DNA of 64,000 nt. Source: Exiguobacterium sp. 9-2. Lineage in GTDB: Bacteria > Bacillota > Bacilli > Exiguobacteriales > Exiguobacteriaceae. The translations under genes were made by a program, and so were the position numbers. The notes below the pieces were generated by a model that made no database searches, was not told the origin of the DNA, and saw only the letters and a list, made by a program, of their open reading frames with translations. Location of the stretch: NCBI RefSeq assembly GCF_036287235.1, contig NZ_CP142850.1, positions 832,001 to 896,000 on the forward strand, in the 5' to 3' direction. Of this stretch, positions 56,023 through 64,000 are shown piece by piece (within the stretch, counting starts at the first letter, position 1; each line of letters opens with the position of its first letter).

Positions 56023-57483
56023 ATGGAACGTAACCATACGATGATGCAGTTTTTCGAGTGGCATGTAGAGAATGATGGAAAGCACTGGCAACGTTTGAAA
56101 GAACGAGCGCCTGAATTGCGTGCTGCTGGCATCACGTCCGTGTGGATTCCACCAGCATCGAAAGGTCAGTCGGATGAAGATACAGGATACGGCATCTATG
56201 ATGTCTATGACTTAGGCGAGTTCGATCAAAAAGGAACGGTCCGGACGAAATATGGCACAAAGGATGAACTGGTCGAAGCAATCGAAGTTGCCCATGAGAA
56301 CGATATCGCTGTTTATGCGGATGTTGTCATGAACCATAAAGCTGCAGCAGACGAACTCGAAACGATTAAAGTAGTGGAAGTCAATCCAGAAGACCGATCG
56401 AAAGAAATTTCAGAAGAGTTTGAAATCGATGCATGGACGAAGTTTACTTTCCCAGGTCGTAATGGAAAGTATTCGGATTTCGTCTGGACACACGAATTCT
56501 TCAATGGAACGGATTTTGACGCGCGCGAAGAAAAAACAGGGATCTTTAAGATTTCCGGAAATAATAAAGATTGGAACAACCAAGTAGATGATGAGTTCGG
56601 CAATTATGATTACCTCATGTTTGCAAACATCGACTACAATCATCCGACGGTACGGGAAGAAATGATCCGTTGGGGACACTGGTTCAAGGACACGATCGAT
56701 TGCCAAGGCTTCCGTCTTGATGCAATCAAGCATATCAACTATGAATTTGTCCGTGAATTCGCGAAATCGATGATGGAAAGCAGCGAAGGCGATTTTTACA
56801 TGGTCGGCGAGTTTTGGAAGTCAGATCTCGACGATTGCCGTCATTTCCTAGACAGTGTCGACTACACGATTGATTTGTTTGATGTTCCGCTTCATTATAA
56901 ATTCCATGAAGCTTCCAAGCAGGGAGAAAAATTTGATTTAACGACATTGTTTGCGGATACGCTCGTCGAGTCGCATCCGACGAATGCCGTGACGTTCGTC
57001 GACAATCACGATTCACAGCCTGGCGAGTCGCTAGAATCATGGGTGGATGACTGGTTCAAGCAACATGCCTATGCAGCGATCTTGTTACGTAAGGACGGAT
57101 ATCCATGTGTCTTTTACGGGGATTACTATGGCGTCCAAGGACCGACCCCTGTCGAAGGAAAAAAAGAGATGATCAATGCCCTGCTCTATACGCGCTATCA
57201 TAAAGCATACGGAGAACAACAGGATTATCTTGATGACCCGCACTGTGTAGGCTGGGTTCGTCTTGGTGTCGATGAAATCGAGAACTCAGGTTGTGCCGTG
57301 TTGCTTTCGAACGCCGACATGTGCGAGAAACGCATGTTCGTCGGTGAAGAGCGTGCGGGTCAAGAATGGTTCGACTATACAAACCATCAAGATCATCCAG
57401 TCGTGATTGACGAAGAAGGATTTGGTGTCTTCCCGGTTCCGGGCGGAGGCGTCTCTGTTTTTGCTCCGCGAGAAGTCGAGTAA
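56023..57483 (+). CDS. cytoplasmic alpha-amylase (GH13, AmyA/AmyS-like)
   Basis: Endo-acting enzyme on alpha-1,4 glucans. The 486-residue protein has no signal peptide, so it is intracellular. The start NHTMMQFFEWHVENDG is typical of the GH13_5 group. The catalytic residues are D233 in FRLDAIKH, E263 in VGEFW and D330 in VDNHD, with DVVMNHKA as the first conserved region. It probably trims maltodextrins entering after extracellular pullulanase and amylase action, or glycogen. It stands alone between the tRNA pair and sodA. No clear promoter or terminator was found for it. Confidence 0.92.
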   Translation: MERNHTMMQFFEWHVENDGKHWQRLKERAPELRAAGITSVWIPPASKGQSDEDTGYGIYDVYDLGEFDQKGTVRTKYGTKDELVEAIEVAHENDIAVYADVVMNHKAAADELETIKVVEVNPEDRSKEISEEFEIDAWTKFTFPGRNGKYSDFVWTHEFFNGTDFDAREEKTGIFKISGNNKDWNNQVDDEFGNYDYLMFANIDYNHPTVREEMIRWGHWFKDTIDCQGFRLDAIKHINYEFVREFAKSMMESSEGDFYMVGEFWKSDLDDCRHFLDSVDYTIDLFDVPLHYKFHEASKQGEKFDLTTLFADTLVESHPTNAVTFVDNHDSQPGESLESWVDDWFKQHAYAAILLRKDGYPCVFYGDYYGVQGPTPVEGKKEMINALLYTRYHKAYGEQQDYLDDPHCVGWVRLGVDEIENSGCAVLLSNADMCEKRMFVGEERAGQEWFDYTNHQDHPVVIDEEGFGVFPVPGGGVSVFAPREVE

Positions 57484-57576
57484 ATCCGAGGGTCTTGACT
57501 TGCGTCAACACAGGTACTTTTGCTAGTCTTAAAGGGTATTGAAGTTTTCGAAAATAGCACAAAGGGGGACATGAAC

Positions 57577-58185
57577 ATGTCAAAATTTGAATTACCAGAA
57601 CTCGGCTACGCTTATGATGCGCTTGAGCCACATATCGATGCTCGTACGATGGAGATTCACCACACGAAACACCACAACACGTATGTCACGAACGTGAATA
57701 CGGCGCTTGAGGGTACAGAACATGAAGGAAAGTCACTTGAAGAACTTCTTCAAAACTTGGATGCTCTCCCAGCAAACATTCAAACTGCAGTCCGTAACAA
57801 CGGTGGCGGTCACTGGAACCACTCATTCTTCTGGAAATTGTTGAAGAAGAACGATGGCGCTGCTCCAACAGGGGAACTTGCAACAGCAATCGACGAAGCA
57901 TTCGGATCATTTGATGCATTCAAAGATGCGTTCGCAAAAGCAGCAACAACTCGTTTCGGTTCTGGTTGGGCTTGGTTGATCGTTGACGGTGGGAAATTGG
58001 CAGTCGTTTCGACTCCAAACCAAGATACACCAGTCATGGAAGGCAAAACGCCAATCCTTGGTCTTGATGTTTGGGAACATGCATACTATCTCAACTATCA
58101 AAACCGTCGTCCGGATTACATCAATGCATTCTTCAACGTCGTTGATTGGGACCACGTAGCGAAGCTTTACGCTGACGCGAAGTAA
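57577..58185 (+). CDS. sodA: superoxide dismutase (Mn/Fe)
   Basis: Converts superoxide to peroxide and oxygen. The 202-residue protein has metal ligands in [16 protein letters not shown], and [11 protein letters not shown]. The region [11 protein letters not shown] and the residue pattern suit the manganese form. ATG 57577 lies 8 bp from AAAGGGGG; an ATG at 57571 is too close. A dyad TTGAC/GTCAA at 57495-57508 lies upstream. Confidence 0.96.
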   Translation: MSKFELPELGYAYDALEPHIDARTMEIHHTKHHNTYVTNVNTALEGTEHEGKSLEELLQNLDALPANIQTAVRNNGGGHWNHSFFWKLLKKNDGAAPTGELATAIDEAFGSFDAFKDAFAKAATTRFGSGWAWLIVDGGKLAVVSTPNQDTPVMEGKTPILGLDVWEHAYYLNYQNRRPDYINAFFNVVDWDHVAKLYADAK

Positions 58186-58192
58186 TGGAAAG

Positions 58193-58229
58193 AAGCGTAT
58201 CGTTCAATTGTGAACGATACGCTTTTTTT
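58193..58229 (+). terminator. terminator after sodA
   Basis: A perfect 14-bp stem pairs 58193-58206 (AAGCGTATCGTTCA) with 58211-58224, loop ATTG, then a T run. Confidence 0.95.
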
Positions 58230-58252
58230 AATGCGGAAAATCATGGGATAGG

Positions 58253-58281
58253 TTGTTATGGAAAGTTTCCTTCTATATAAT
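58253..58281 (+). promoter_or_regulatory. promoter of the PBP gene
   Basis: TTGTTA (58253-58258) and a perfect TATAAT (58276-58281) are 17 bp apart. Confidence 0.75.
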
Positions 58282-58318
58282 GAAACAAGATGACTTTTGA
58301 ACGATAGGGGAGTACGCC

Positions 58319-60391
58319 ATGGCTAAACGAATCACCGTACGAGGAAGACGGCGTAATCATCTGCCGCTTCGTCTGAATTTAATGTTCTTCGTCGTTTTTT
58401 TATTGTTTGCGATTTTGATTTTCCGTCTAGGAGTCGTTCAAATCGTCAATGGTGAAAAAATTTCGCGGGAAGTCCAAAAAACGGAGATGACTGCATCAAA
58501 GTATGAAGTACCACGTGGTAAGATTTATGACCGGGATGGTCGTCTACTTGTCGATACAATTTCTAAATACTCCATTGTATATCGTCGCGCACAATCGACG
58601 AAAGTAGATGAACGTATTGAAATCGCGCAGCGTCTCGCAGCAATCATTAATCTGCCTAAAAAAGACTGGAAAGTCACGGAACGTGACATCAAGGATTTTT
58701 GGGTCGCGACGAACACGGAAGAGTCGGATCGTCGTTACCAAGCAGCAGTGAAAAAGAAGTATCCTTCAACGGAAGCACAAAGTAAGCTTTCGATTGCGGA
58801 ACAAGATCAAATCCGCCTGGATGCGATCACGAAAAAAGATATTGATTACGATGATAAGACGATGGAAGTCATTGCGATCAAACATAACATGGAAGTCGGT
58901 TATGCGCTTGATCCACAACTCGTCAAGCTCGGTGCGTCTGCAAAAGAGATGGCAATCATCGATGAAAATTTAGAAGATTTGAAAGGTGTATCGGTTGAAC
59001 CGTTTTACGAACGCTCTTATCCGTATGAAGGAACACTTCGAAACATCTTCGGAAAGTACTCGAAGATTCCGGCAGAACAACAAGCGGAGTTCAAAGCAAA
59101 AGGATATAGTTTGAATGATCGTGTCGGGACTTCGTTCCTTGAGCAACAGTACGAAGATCTTCTGCGCGGGAAACCGGCATACGATGTGTACGAAACGTTT
59201 AATGGAGAACCGGTCGGTGATCCAAAACGTGAAGAAGGCGAGTCCGGGAAGGACCTCGTTCTAACCGTTGATGCGGAATACAATAAAAAAGTAGATCAAA
59301 TCATGCAACAAGCGATCAAAATGGGTCGTGGCATGGGTAGTCGTTATTTAAAAGAAGGATATGCCGTCGTCATGAATCCACAAACTGGTGAGATTTTAGC
59401 GATGTCAGGTCAAAAGCTTGATCCTTCGACTGGGAAGTTCACGGATGTAGCGATTAATAATGTCTTGACGTCTCTTCAAATCGGTTCAACGATCAAGGGT
59501 GCGACAGTTGCGATGGGACTACAGGAAGGTGTCATTCGTCAAAACGAAGTCATCAACGATGCGCCGATCACAATCGGAGGTACAAAAAAAGGATCATATG
59601 TTAACATGGGACCGATTACGGATTTAACGGCGCTTGAGCGCTCGTCGAACGTCTATATGTTTAACATTGCGATGCGGATGGCGAAATATCCGAGCAATGG
59701 GATTGCTGGTGCGAGCGTGGATGGAGCAGCTGCCATCATGCAGAATTACTATAGTCAGTTCGGTCTTGGGGTGACGACAGGTGTTGATTTGCCTTACGAA
59801 GCAAAAGGTGTTCAAGGGACGCCAGACCGTGTCACGTTGTTGATGGACCGAGTCATTGGTCAGTACGATGCCTTTACGCCGCTTCAAGTCGCGCAGTACA
59901 TTTCAACACTTGCGAACGGTGGTTATCGAGTTCAGCCTCACTTCTTAAAAGAAGTATTGGCGTCGAACTCGATTGAAAAGGGTACGAAAAAAGTCGATTA
60001 CAGCTTTAAAACGAATTATCTGAACCGGATTGAAGTCAGTCAAGATAATATTGATCATGTCCGGGAAGGGTTGCACCGTGTTGTAAAAGGTGAGCGTGGT
60101 ACAGCCAAAGTCATCGCACAAACTGGAATCGATGCTGCAGCAAAAACAGGTACTGCACAGGTCAGCGTCTATGGGGATGACGGAATCGCCTTACGTGACG
60201 GAAGCGGGCAACCGGTTCGTTCATTGAACTCGAATCTTGTCGGTTGGGCACCGTATGACAATCCAGAGATGGCGTGGGCCGTGTTCCTTCCTTATATGGA
60301 ACAAGAGACTGTCAACTCGAAAATCGGTCATGATCTTGTCAAAGCGTACTTCAACGTAAAGGACGTACCGTGGCAGACTAAGCCAAATTAA
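58319..60391 (+). CDS. pbpA: class B penicillin-binding protein 2 (transpeptidase)
   Basis: Peptidoglycan cross-linking enzyme, probably for side-wall elongation as with B. subtilis PBP2A. The 690-residue protein has a basic cytoplasmic tail, one membrane anchor (residues 21-42), a dimerisation domain (VPRGKIYDRDGRLL) and the transpeptidase domain. Active-site motifs are S390-T-I-K393, S442-S-N444 and K609-T-G-T612. In B. subtilis pbpA also lies between sodA and pst. Confidence 0.95.
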   Translation: MAKRITVRGRRRNHLPLRLNLMFFVVFLLFAILIFRLGVVQIVNGEKISREVQKTEMTASKYEVPRGKIYDRDGRLLVDTISKYSIVYRRAQSTKVDERIEIAQRLAAIINLPKKDWKVTERDIKDFWVATNTEESDRRYQAAVKKKYPSTEAQSKLSIAEQDQIRLDAITKKDIDYDDKTMEVIAIKHNMEVGYALDPQLVKLGASAKEMAIIDENLEDLKGVSVEPFYERSYPYEGTLRNIFGKYSKIPAEQQAEFKAKGYSLNDRVGTSFLEQQYEDLLRGKPAYDVYETFNGEPVGDPKREEGESGKDLVLTVDAEYNKKVDQIMQQAIKMGRGMGSRYLKEGYAVVMNPQTGEILAMSGQKLDPSTGKFTDVAINNVLTSLQIGSTIKGATVAMGLQEGVIRQNEVINDAPITIGGTKKGSYVNMGPITDLTALERSSNVYMFNIAMRMAKYPSNGIAGASVDGAAAIMQNYYSQFGLGVTTGVDLPYEAKGVQGTPDRVTLLMDRVIGQYDAFTPLQVAQYISTLANGGYRVQPHFLKEVLASNSIEKGTKKVDYSFKTNYLNRIEVSQDNIDHVREGLHRVVKGERGTAKVIAQTGIDAAAKTGTAQVSVYGDDGIALRDGSGQPVRSLNSNLVGWAPYDNPEMAWAVFLPYMEQETVNSKIGHDLVKAYFNVKDVPWQTKPN

Positions 60392-60403
60392 CTAGAAACT
60401 AAG

Positions 60404-60433
60404 CGAGGGTGAGCAATCACTCTCGTTTTTTTT
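60404..60433 (+). terminator. terminator after pbpA
   Basis: CGAGGGTGA (60404-60412) pairs with TCACTCTCG (60417-60425), followed by eight T residues. Confidence 0.9.
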
Positions 60434-60491
60434 GTTTGTATTGACCTTTTTTTGTAATGGATTTCGAATTGTAAACACTAAAAAACACGCC

Positions 60492-60530
60492 TTTACAATT
60501 CTTTTACGTTGGATTCATTTCGTTTTAATA
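60492..60530 (+). promoter_or_regulatory. PhoP-box-like repeats at the pst promoter
   Basis: Four hexamers start exactly 11 bp apart: TTTACA (60492), TTTACG (60503), TTCATT (60514) and TTAATA (60525). This is the spacing of Bacillus PhoP sites (TTAACA repeats). A likely -10 TATAAG is at 60543-60548. The inference is induction by phosphate starvation. Confidence 0.75.
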
Positions 60531-60617
60531 GTTCATCCGTAGTATAAGTCTTGTAAGGAAAACGGATAAAAAGTCGTAGCATCGTCAGCGACATACTTTC
60601 GAGGAGGAAAATTAATC

Positions 60618-61562
60618 ATGTCTTGGATGAAAAAAACAGCACTCATTACAACGGTAGCATCAATCGCAGTAGTGGGGGCAGCATGTGGTAACGATAAAGG
60701 CGGTTCTGCTAGTTCATCTGATTTAAAAGGGAAAATCGCAATCGACGGTTCTTCTACAGTCTTCCCGATCATGGAAGCTGTCGGTGAAGAATATTCAACG
60801 GAACAACCTGACGTAAATGTCACAGTCGGTGTCTCTGGTACGGGTGGCGGATTCAAACGCTTCGTCGTCGGTGAAACGGATCTTTCGAACGCATCGCGTG
60901 AAATTAAAGAAGAAGAAGAAGCTGAAGCGAAAAAGAACAACATCGAATATACAAAACTTTCACTTGCATATGATGGTCTAACTGTTGCAGTCAGCAAAGA
61001 TAATACATGGGTAAAAGAACTCTCGCTTGATCAACTCGAAAAGATTTGGCTCGATCCAAACGTTAAGACTTGGAAAGATGTTGATTCTTCTTATCCGGCT
61101 GAACCACTGAAGTTCTTCAGCCCAGGGAAAGATTCAGGAACATTCGACTTCTTCTCTGAAAAAGTACTTGAGAAGAAAGACATGCGTAAAGACGTTCAAC
61201 TGTCTGAGGACGATAACGTACTCGTCAAAGGGGTTGAAGGAACGAAAGGTGCGATCGGTTACTTCGGTTATGCCTACTACGCTGAAAATAAAGATAAGTT
61301 AAAAGAAGTACCACTTTCAGCTGAAGGAAAAGATGCTGTCGATCCAACACCAGAAACAATCAAGGATTTATCTTACCCGCTGTCACGTGAAATCTACACG
61401 TACGTCAACAACAAATCATTGAACGATAAAAAACAGGTGGCAGACTTCGTGAAATTCACGAACGAAAACGCTGGAGATTTAGCTGAAGAGGTCGGTTATA
61501 TCAAAATGCCACAAGATCGTTACGATGAAAACACAAAAGCAATCGAAGATGCAATGAAATAA
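60618..61562 (+). CDS. pstS: phosphate ABC transporter substrate-binding lipoprotein
   Basis: Binds phosphate outside the cell and delivers it to PstCA. The 314-residue protein has a lipoprotein signal with the lipobox VGAAC, cysteine at residue 23, then a Ser/Gly linker. Phosphate-contact motifs are IDGSSTVFPI, GVSGTGGGFKRF and GKDSGTFDFF. It is the first gene of the pst operon. Confidence 0.96.
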   Translation: MSWMKKTALITTVASIAVVGAACGNDKGGSASSSDLKGKIAIDGSSTVFPIMEAVGEEYSTEQPDVNVTVGVSGTGGGFKRFVVGETDLSNASREIKEEEEAEAKKNNIEYTKLSLAYDGLTVAVSKDNTWVKELSLDQLEKIWLDPNVKTWKDVDSSYPAEPLKFFSPGKDSGTFDFFSEKVLEKKDMRKDVQLSEDDNVLVKGVEGTKGAIGYFGYAYYAENKDKLKEVPLSAEGKDAVDPTPETIKDLSYPLSREIYTYVNNKSLNDKKQVADFVKFTNENAGDLAEEVGYIKMPQDRYDENTKAIEDAMK

Positions 61563-61582
61563 TCATCGAGTCATGAGGATGG

Positions 61583-61611
61583 CCCAACCGGGGAAGTCTG
61601 TACCGGTTGGG
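61583..61611 (+). other. hairpin between pstS and pstC
   Basis: CCCAACCGG (61583-61591) pairs perfectly with CCGGTTGGG (61603-61611). No T run follows, so it may protect the pstS 3' end and raise its level over pstC, or attenuate readthrough. Confidence 0.7.
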
Positions 61612-61651
61612 TCCCGTTCTCATGTCAAGAAGGAGTAGGGAGCGAAGAAGG

Positions 61652-62593
61652 ATGAATTCAACACCCAATAAATCGGTTCGCGAGCTGATTCAACAGAACC
61701 GACAGCAAAAATTCAGTGTGAAAAACGTCATGGAACGCATCATGCCGATCGTTTTATTTCTGTGTGCGTTCGTCTCGGTCGTTACGACCATCGGCATCAT
61801 TCTCACGTTAGTCATTGAAACCGAGCATTTCTTTGAAGTCGTTCCGTTCAAGGAATTTTTCGGCAGTACGAGCTGGTATCCACTGAACTCTCAACCAGAG
61901 TATGGGATTTGGCCGCTTGTCGTCGGTACACTTGAGATTACCGTGATTGCGATGCTAGTTGCCGTGCCGATCGGCCTCACGTCTGCGATTTATTTAAGTG
62001 AGTATGCGTCAGACCGTGCACGCCGTATCTTAAAACCGATTTTAGAAGTCTTAGCTGGTGTTCCGACGATCGTTTTCGGATTCTTCGCGTTGACGTTCGT
62101 CACACCACTACTCGTTAAATTAATTCCAGGCATTCAAATCTACAATGCGCTCAGTCCGGGGATCGTCGTCGGTATCATGATCATTCCAATGATCGCCTCG
62201 ATTTCTGAGGATGCGATGAGCTCTGTTCCTAAAAAAATTCGTGACGGTGCGCTTGCTCTTGGTTCGACACGTCTTGAAGTCGCATTAAAAGTCGTTGTTC
62301 CCGCTGCCTTGTCCGGAATCATTGCTTCAATCGTACTCGGAATGTCTCGAGCAATTGGTGAGACGATGATCGTGACGATCGCTGGTGGTTCGAATCCGAC
62401 AGCTGCTGTTAATCCACTCGAGCCGGTCCAGACGATGACTGCGTATATCGTTCAGGTCGCTTTAGGCGATGCTGGATTTGGAACAGTTGAATATTACAGT
62501 ATCTATGCGGTTGGTACGCTCTTGTTCGTCTTTACGTTATTGATGAACTTACTCGCGAACTGGATCACACGCCGCTTCAGAGAGGAGTATTAA
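61652..62593 (+). CDS. pstC: phosphate ABC transporter permease PstC
   Basis: One of the two membrane subunits of the phosphate importer. The 313-residue protein has six membrane helices and the binding-protein-dependent transport loop [27 protein letters not shown] 61652 follows AGGGAG at good spacing; the longer in-frame ATG at 61607 lies within the pstS-pstC hairpin. Confidence 0.95.
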   Translation: MNSTPNKSVRELIQQNRQQKFSVKNVMERIMPIVLFLCAFVSVVTTIGIILTLVIETEHFFEVVPFKEFFGSTSWYPLNSQPEYGIWPLVVGTLEITVIAMLVAVPIGLTSAIYLSEYASDRARRILKPILEVLAGVPTIVFGFFALTFVTPLLVKLIPGIQIYNALSPGIVVGIMIIPMIASISEDAMSSVPKKIRDGALALGSTRLEVALKVVVPAALSGIIASIVLGMSRAIGETMIVTIAGGSNPTAAVNPLEPVQTMTAYIVQVALGDAGFGTVEYYSIYAVGTLLFVFTLLMNLLANWITRRFREEY

Positions 62594-62594
62594 G

Positions 62595-63503
62595 ATGGCC
62601 TTACCAGAAAAGCAACCTGTCACAAAAAAATTCATCGACCCGGTCGCAGTTAAGAAATCCATTAGCCAACGCCTCGTCGTCAACAATGTAACGAAAGTCA
62701 TTTTCCTCGTCGGTCTGTTTTTCGGTCTCGTCGTCTTAGGTATTCTCCTATTCGGCGTCATCCGTGACGGTGCTTCGTGGTTATCACTTGAATTTCTACA
62801 AAACGCACCATCTCGTCGTGCGGAACGTGCCGGAATCTATCCAGCGTTAATGGGATCGATCTTCTTGATGCTCCTGATCATCCCGATGATTTTCATCATT
62901 GGTGTTGGAGCAGCAATTTATTTAGAAGAATATGCAAAAAAGAGTCGGATGACATCGTTCATCGAGGTCAATATCTCGAACCTCGCAGGTGTTCCGTCGA
63001 TCGTCTTTGGATTACTCGGATTAACGTTCTTCGTCCGTAATATGGGCTTCGGTTCGACGTTGATTGCTGGAGCTTTGACACTCGCATTGATGAGTCTTCC
63101 GGTCGTCATCGTTTCTTCTCAAGAAGCAATTCGCGCCGTGCCACAAGCGATGCGCCATGCATCACTCGCACTCGGTGCATCGAAATGGCAAACGACGTTC
63201 AAAGTCGTTCTTCCGGCATCACTTCCGGGAGTCATTACAGGAATCATCTTAGCTGTATCCCGAGCGATCGGTGAGACAGCACCGTTGATCATGGTCGGAG
63301 CTGCCATTTTCATCGCCCGTGCGCCAGAAGGGATCTTTTCAGAGTTCACGGCATTACCGATTCAAATCTATAACTGGACAAGTCGTCCACAAGCGGACTT
63401 CCAAGGTCTTGCAGCAGCAGGAATCATCATCTTGATGGTCATTCTCTTGACGATGAACTCGCTTGCGATCTGGATCCGGAACCGATTTTCTAAACGCTAT
63501 TAA
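62595..63503 (+). CDS. pstA: phosphate ABC transporter permease PstA
   Basis: Partner permease of PstC, 302 residues with six membrane helices. The family loop reads [28 protein letters not shown], and [13 protein letters not shown] precedes the core. It starts 1 bp after the pstC stop. Confidence 0.95.
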   Translation: MALPEKQPVTKKFIDPVAVKKSISQRLVVNNVTKVIFLVGLFFGLVVLGILLFGVIRDGASWLSLEFLQNAPSRRAERAGIYPALMGSIFLMLLIIPMIFIIGVGAAIYLEEYAKKSRMTSFIEVNISNLAGVPSIVFGLLGLTFFVRNMGFGSTLIAGALTLALMSLPVVIVSSQEAIRAVPQAMRHASLALGASKWQTTFKVVLPASLPGVITGIILAVSRAIGETAPLIMVGAAIFIARAPEGIFSEFTALPIQIYNWTSRPQADFQGLAAAGIIILMVILLTMNSLAIWIRNRFSKRY

Positions 63504-63544
63504 TCGAACGAGATAGAAGGGATTTCTTTTAAGGAGGAAGACAG

Positions 63545-64000
63545 ATGATGGATACGAAGCTGAATACGAAATCAGTCGTCACAGAAGGGGCAGAGCGTAT
63601 GAACCAACCAGTAGTAGCACGCGAGAGCGTCTATAACGTTAAAAACTTAAATTTATGGTACGGTGACGATCACGCGCTTAAAGATGTCAATCTTGATATC
63701 AAAAAAAATGAAGTTACGGCAATTATTGGACCGTCAGGATGCGGTAAATCGACATTCATCAAAACATTGAACCGGATGGTCGAACTCGTTCCGATCGTGC
63801 GGACGAATGGTGTCATTGAGTATCACGGACGTAATATCTTTGAAAAAGAGTATGGTGTTGAAGAATTACGGACGTCTGTCGGAATGGTCTTTCAGCAACC
63901 GAATCCATTCCCAAAATCAATTTACGATAACATCGCATATGGTCCACGTGTCCATGGCGTTAAAAACAAAAAAATCCTTGATGAGATCGTGGAACGTAGT
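63545..64000 (+). CDS. pstB: phosphate ABC transporter ATP-binding protein, 3' end cut by window edge
   Basis: The first 152 codons are visible. They include an N-terminal extension of about 30 residues, the Walker [10 protein letters not shown] near residues 62-70, and the PstB-typical [20 protein letters not shown]. The ribosome site AAGGAGG ends 7 bp before ATG 63545; ATG codons at 63548 and 63599 are alternatives. It completes PstSCAB. B. subtilis has two pstB genes here; whether a second follows is outside the window. Confidence 0.95.
   Translation, partial: MMDTKLNTKSVVTEGAERMNQPVVARESVYNVKNLNLWYGDDHALKDVNLDIKKNEVTAIIGPSGCGKSTFIKTLNRMVELVPIVRTNGVIEYHGRNIFEKEYGVEELRTSVGMVFQQPNPFPKSIYDNIAYGPRVHGVKNKKILDEIVERS

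Noticed and set aside
57173-57631. 152-codon minus-strand frame over the amylase end and sodA start
   Set aside because: It crosses two clear genes and the intergenic region with no coding character.
60533-60997. 154-codon minus-strand frame over the pst promoter and pstS start
   Set aside because: Antisense to the pstS signal peptide and overlapping the PhoP-box region; no start signal.

Overview
The window reads as chromosomal DNA of a low-to-moderate GC Gram-positive bacterium of the Bacillales, most likely Exiguobacterium or a close relative. This genus call is an inference from gene order and protein character; no database was searched. Strong AGGAGG-type ribosome binding sites, a T-box leader before glyQS, SigA-type promoters and the gene order rpsU-yqeY-nfeD-floA-phoH-pgpH-ybeY-dgkA-cdd-era-recO-glyQS-ccpN-yqfL-dnaG-rpoD-cccA-trmK-yqfO all follow the Bacillus subtilis yqeY-yqgI region. 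The sporulation-linked genes yqfC and yqfD, which sit between floA and phoH in B. subtilis, are absent, which suits a non-sporulating member of the order. I see no insertion sequence, prophage or CRISPR array.

Layout. (1) 1-9.5 kb: a surface-polysaccharide locus with a truncated GT4 glycosyltransferase, wecC, a two-gene ABC exporter, wecB, an unknown 161-residue protein, an MBOAT acyltransferase, a DHHW partner and an LCP ligase. Together these could make UDP-ManNAcA, export a polymer, O-acetylate it and attach it to peptidoglycan. (2) 9.6-13.9 kb: a secreted type I pullulanase behind a perfect cre match, and a glutamate/dicarboxylate symporter on the other strand. (3) 14.1-31.5 kb: the conserved housekeeping block of translation, membrane organisation, RNA and DNA metabolism, the macromolecular-synthesis genes dnaG-rpoD, and cytochrome c550. 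(4) 31.5-40.3 kb: trmK, yqfO, ispH (minus strand), an unusual pair of a sensor histidine kinase and a membrane-anchored sugar-binding-type protein, DEAD-box helicase cshB, endonuclease IV, and an unknown protein with an HNH-like zinc centre. (5) 40.4-48.1 kb: a XapX protein and ppk/ppx on the minus strand, then a Zur-type zinc uptake operon (ABC ATPase, permease, Zur) with a Zur-box-like site at its promoter, and the bifunctional NAD(P)HX repair enzyme. (6) 48.2-53.8 kb: a convergent pair of cyclic-di-GMP genes (degenerate GGDEF plus EAL, and an intact GGEEF), a HAD nucleotidase, ispG and a small membrane protein. (7) 53.9-64 kb: a Na/Pi cotransporter with a PhoU-like tail, two CAT-anticodon tRNAs, a cytoplasmic alpha-amylase, sodA, a class B PBP, and the pstS-C-A-B phosphate operon, whose promoter carries four direct repeats with an 11-bp period as in PhoP boxes. 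pstB runs off the end.

Most genes are ordinary core genes. The parts worth a closer look are the unknown gene inside the polysaccharide locus, the kinase/binding-protein pair, the zinc-centre protein next to nfo, the c-di-GMP pair sharing a terminator that lies inside a coding region, and a set of readable control sites (cre, T-box, Zur box, PhoP box, rpsU promoter palindrome, dnaG leader hairpin).
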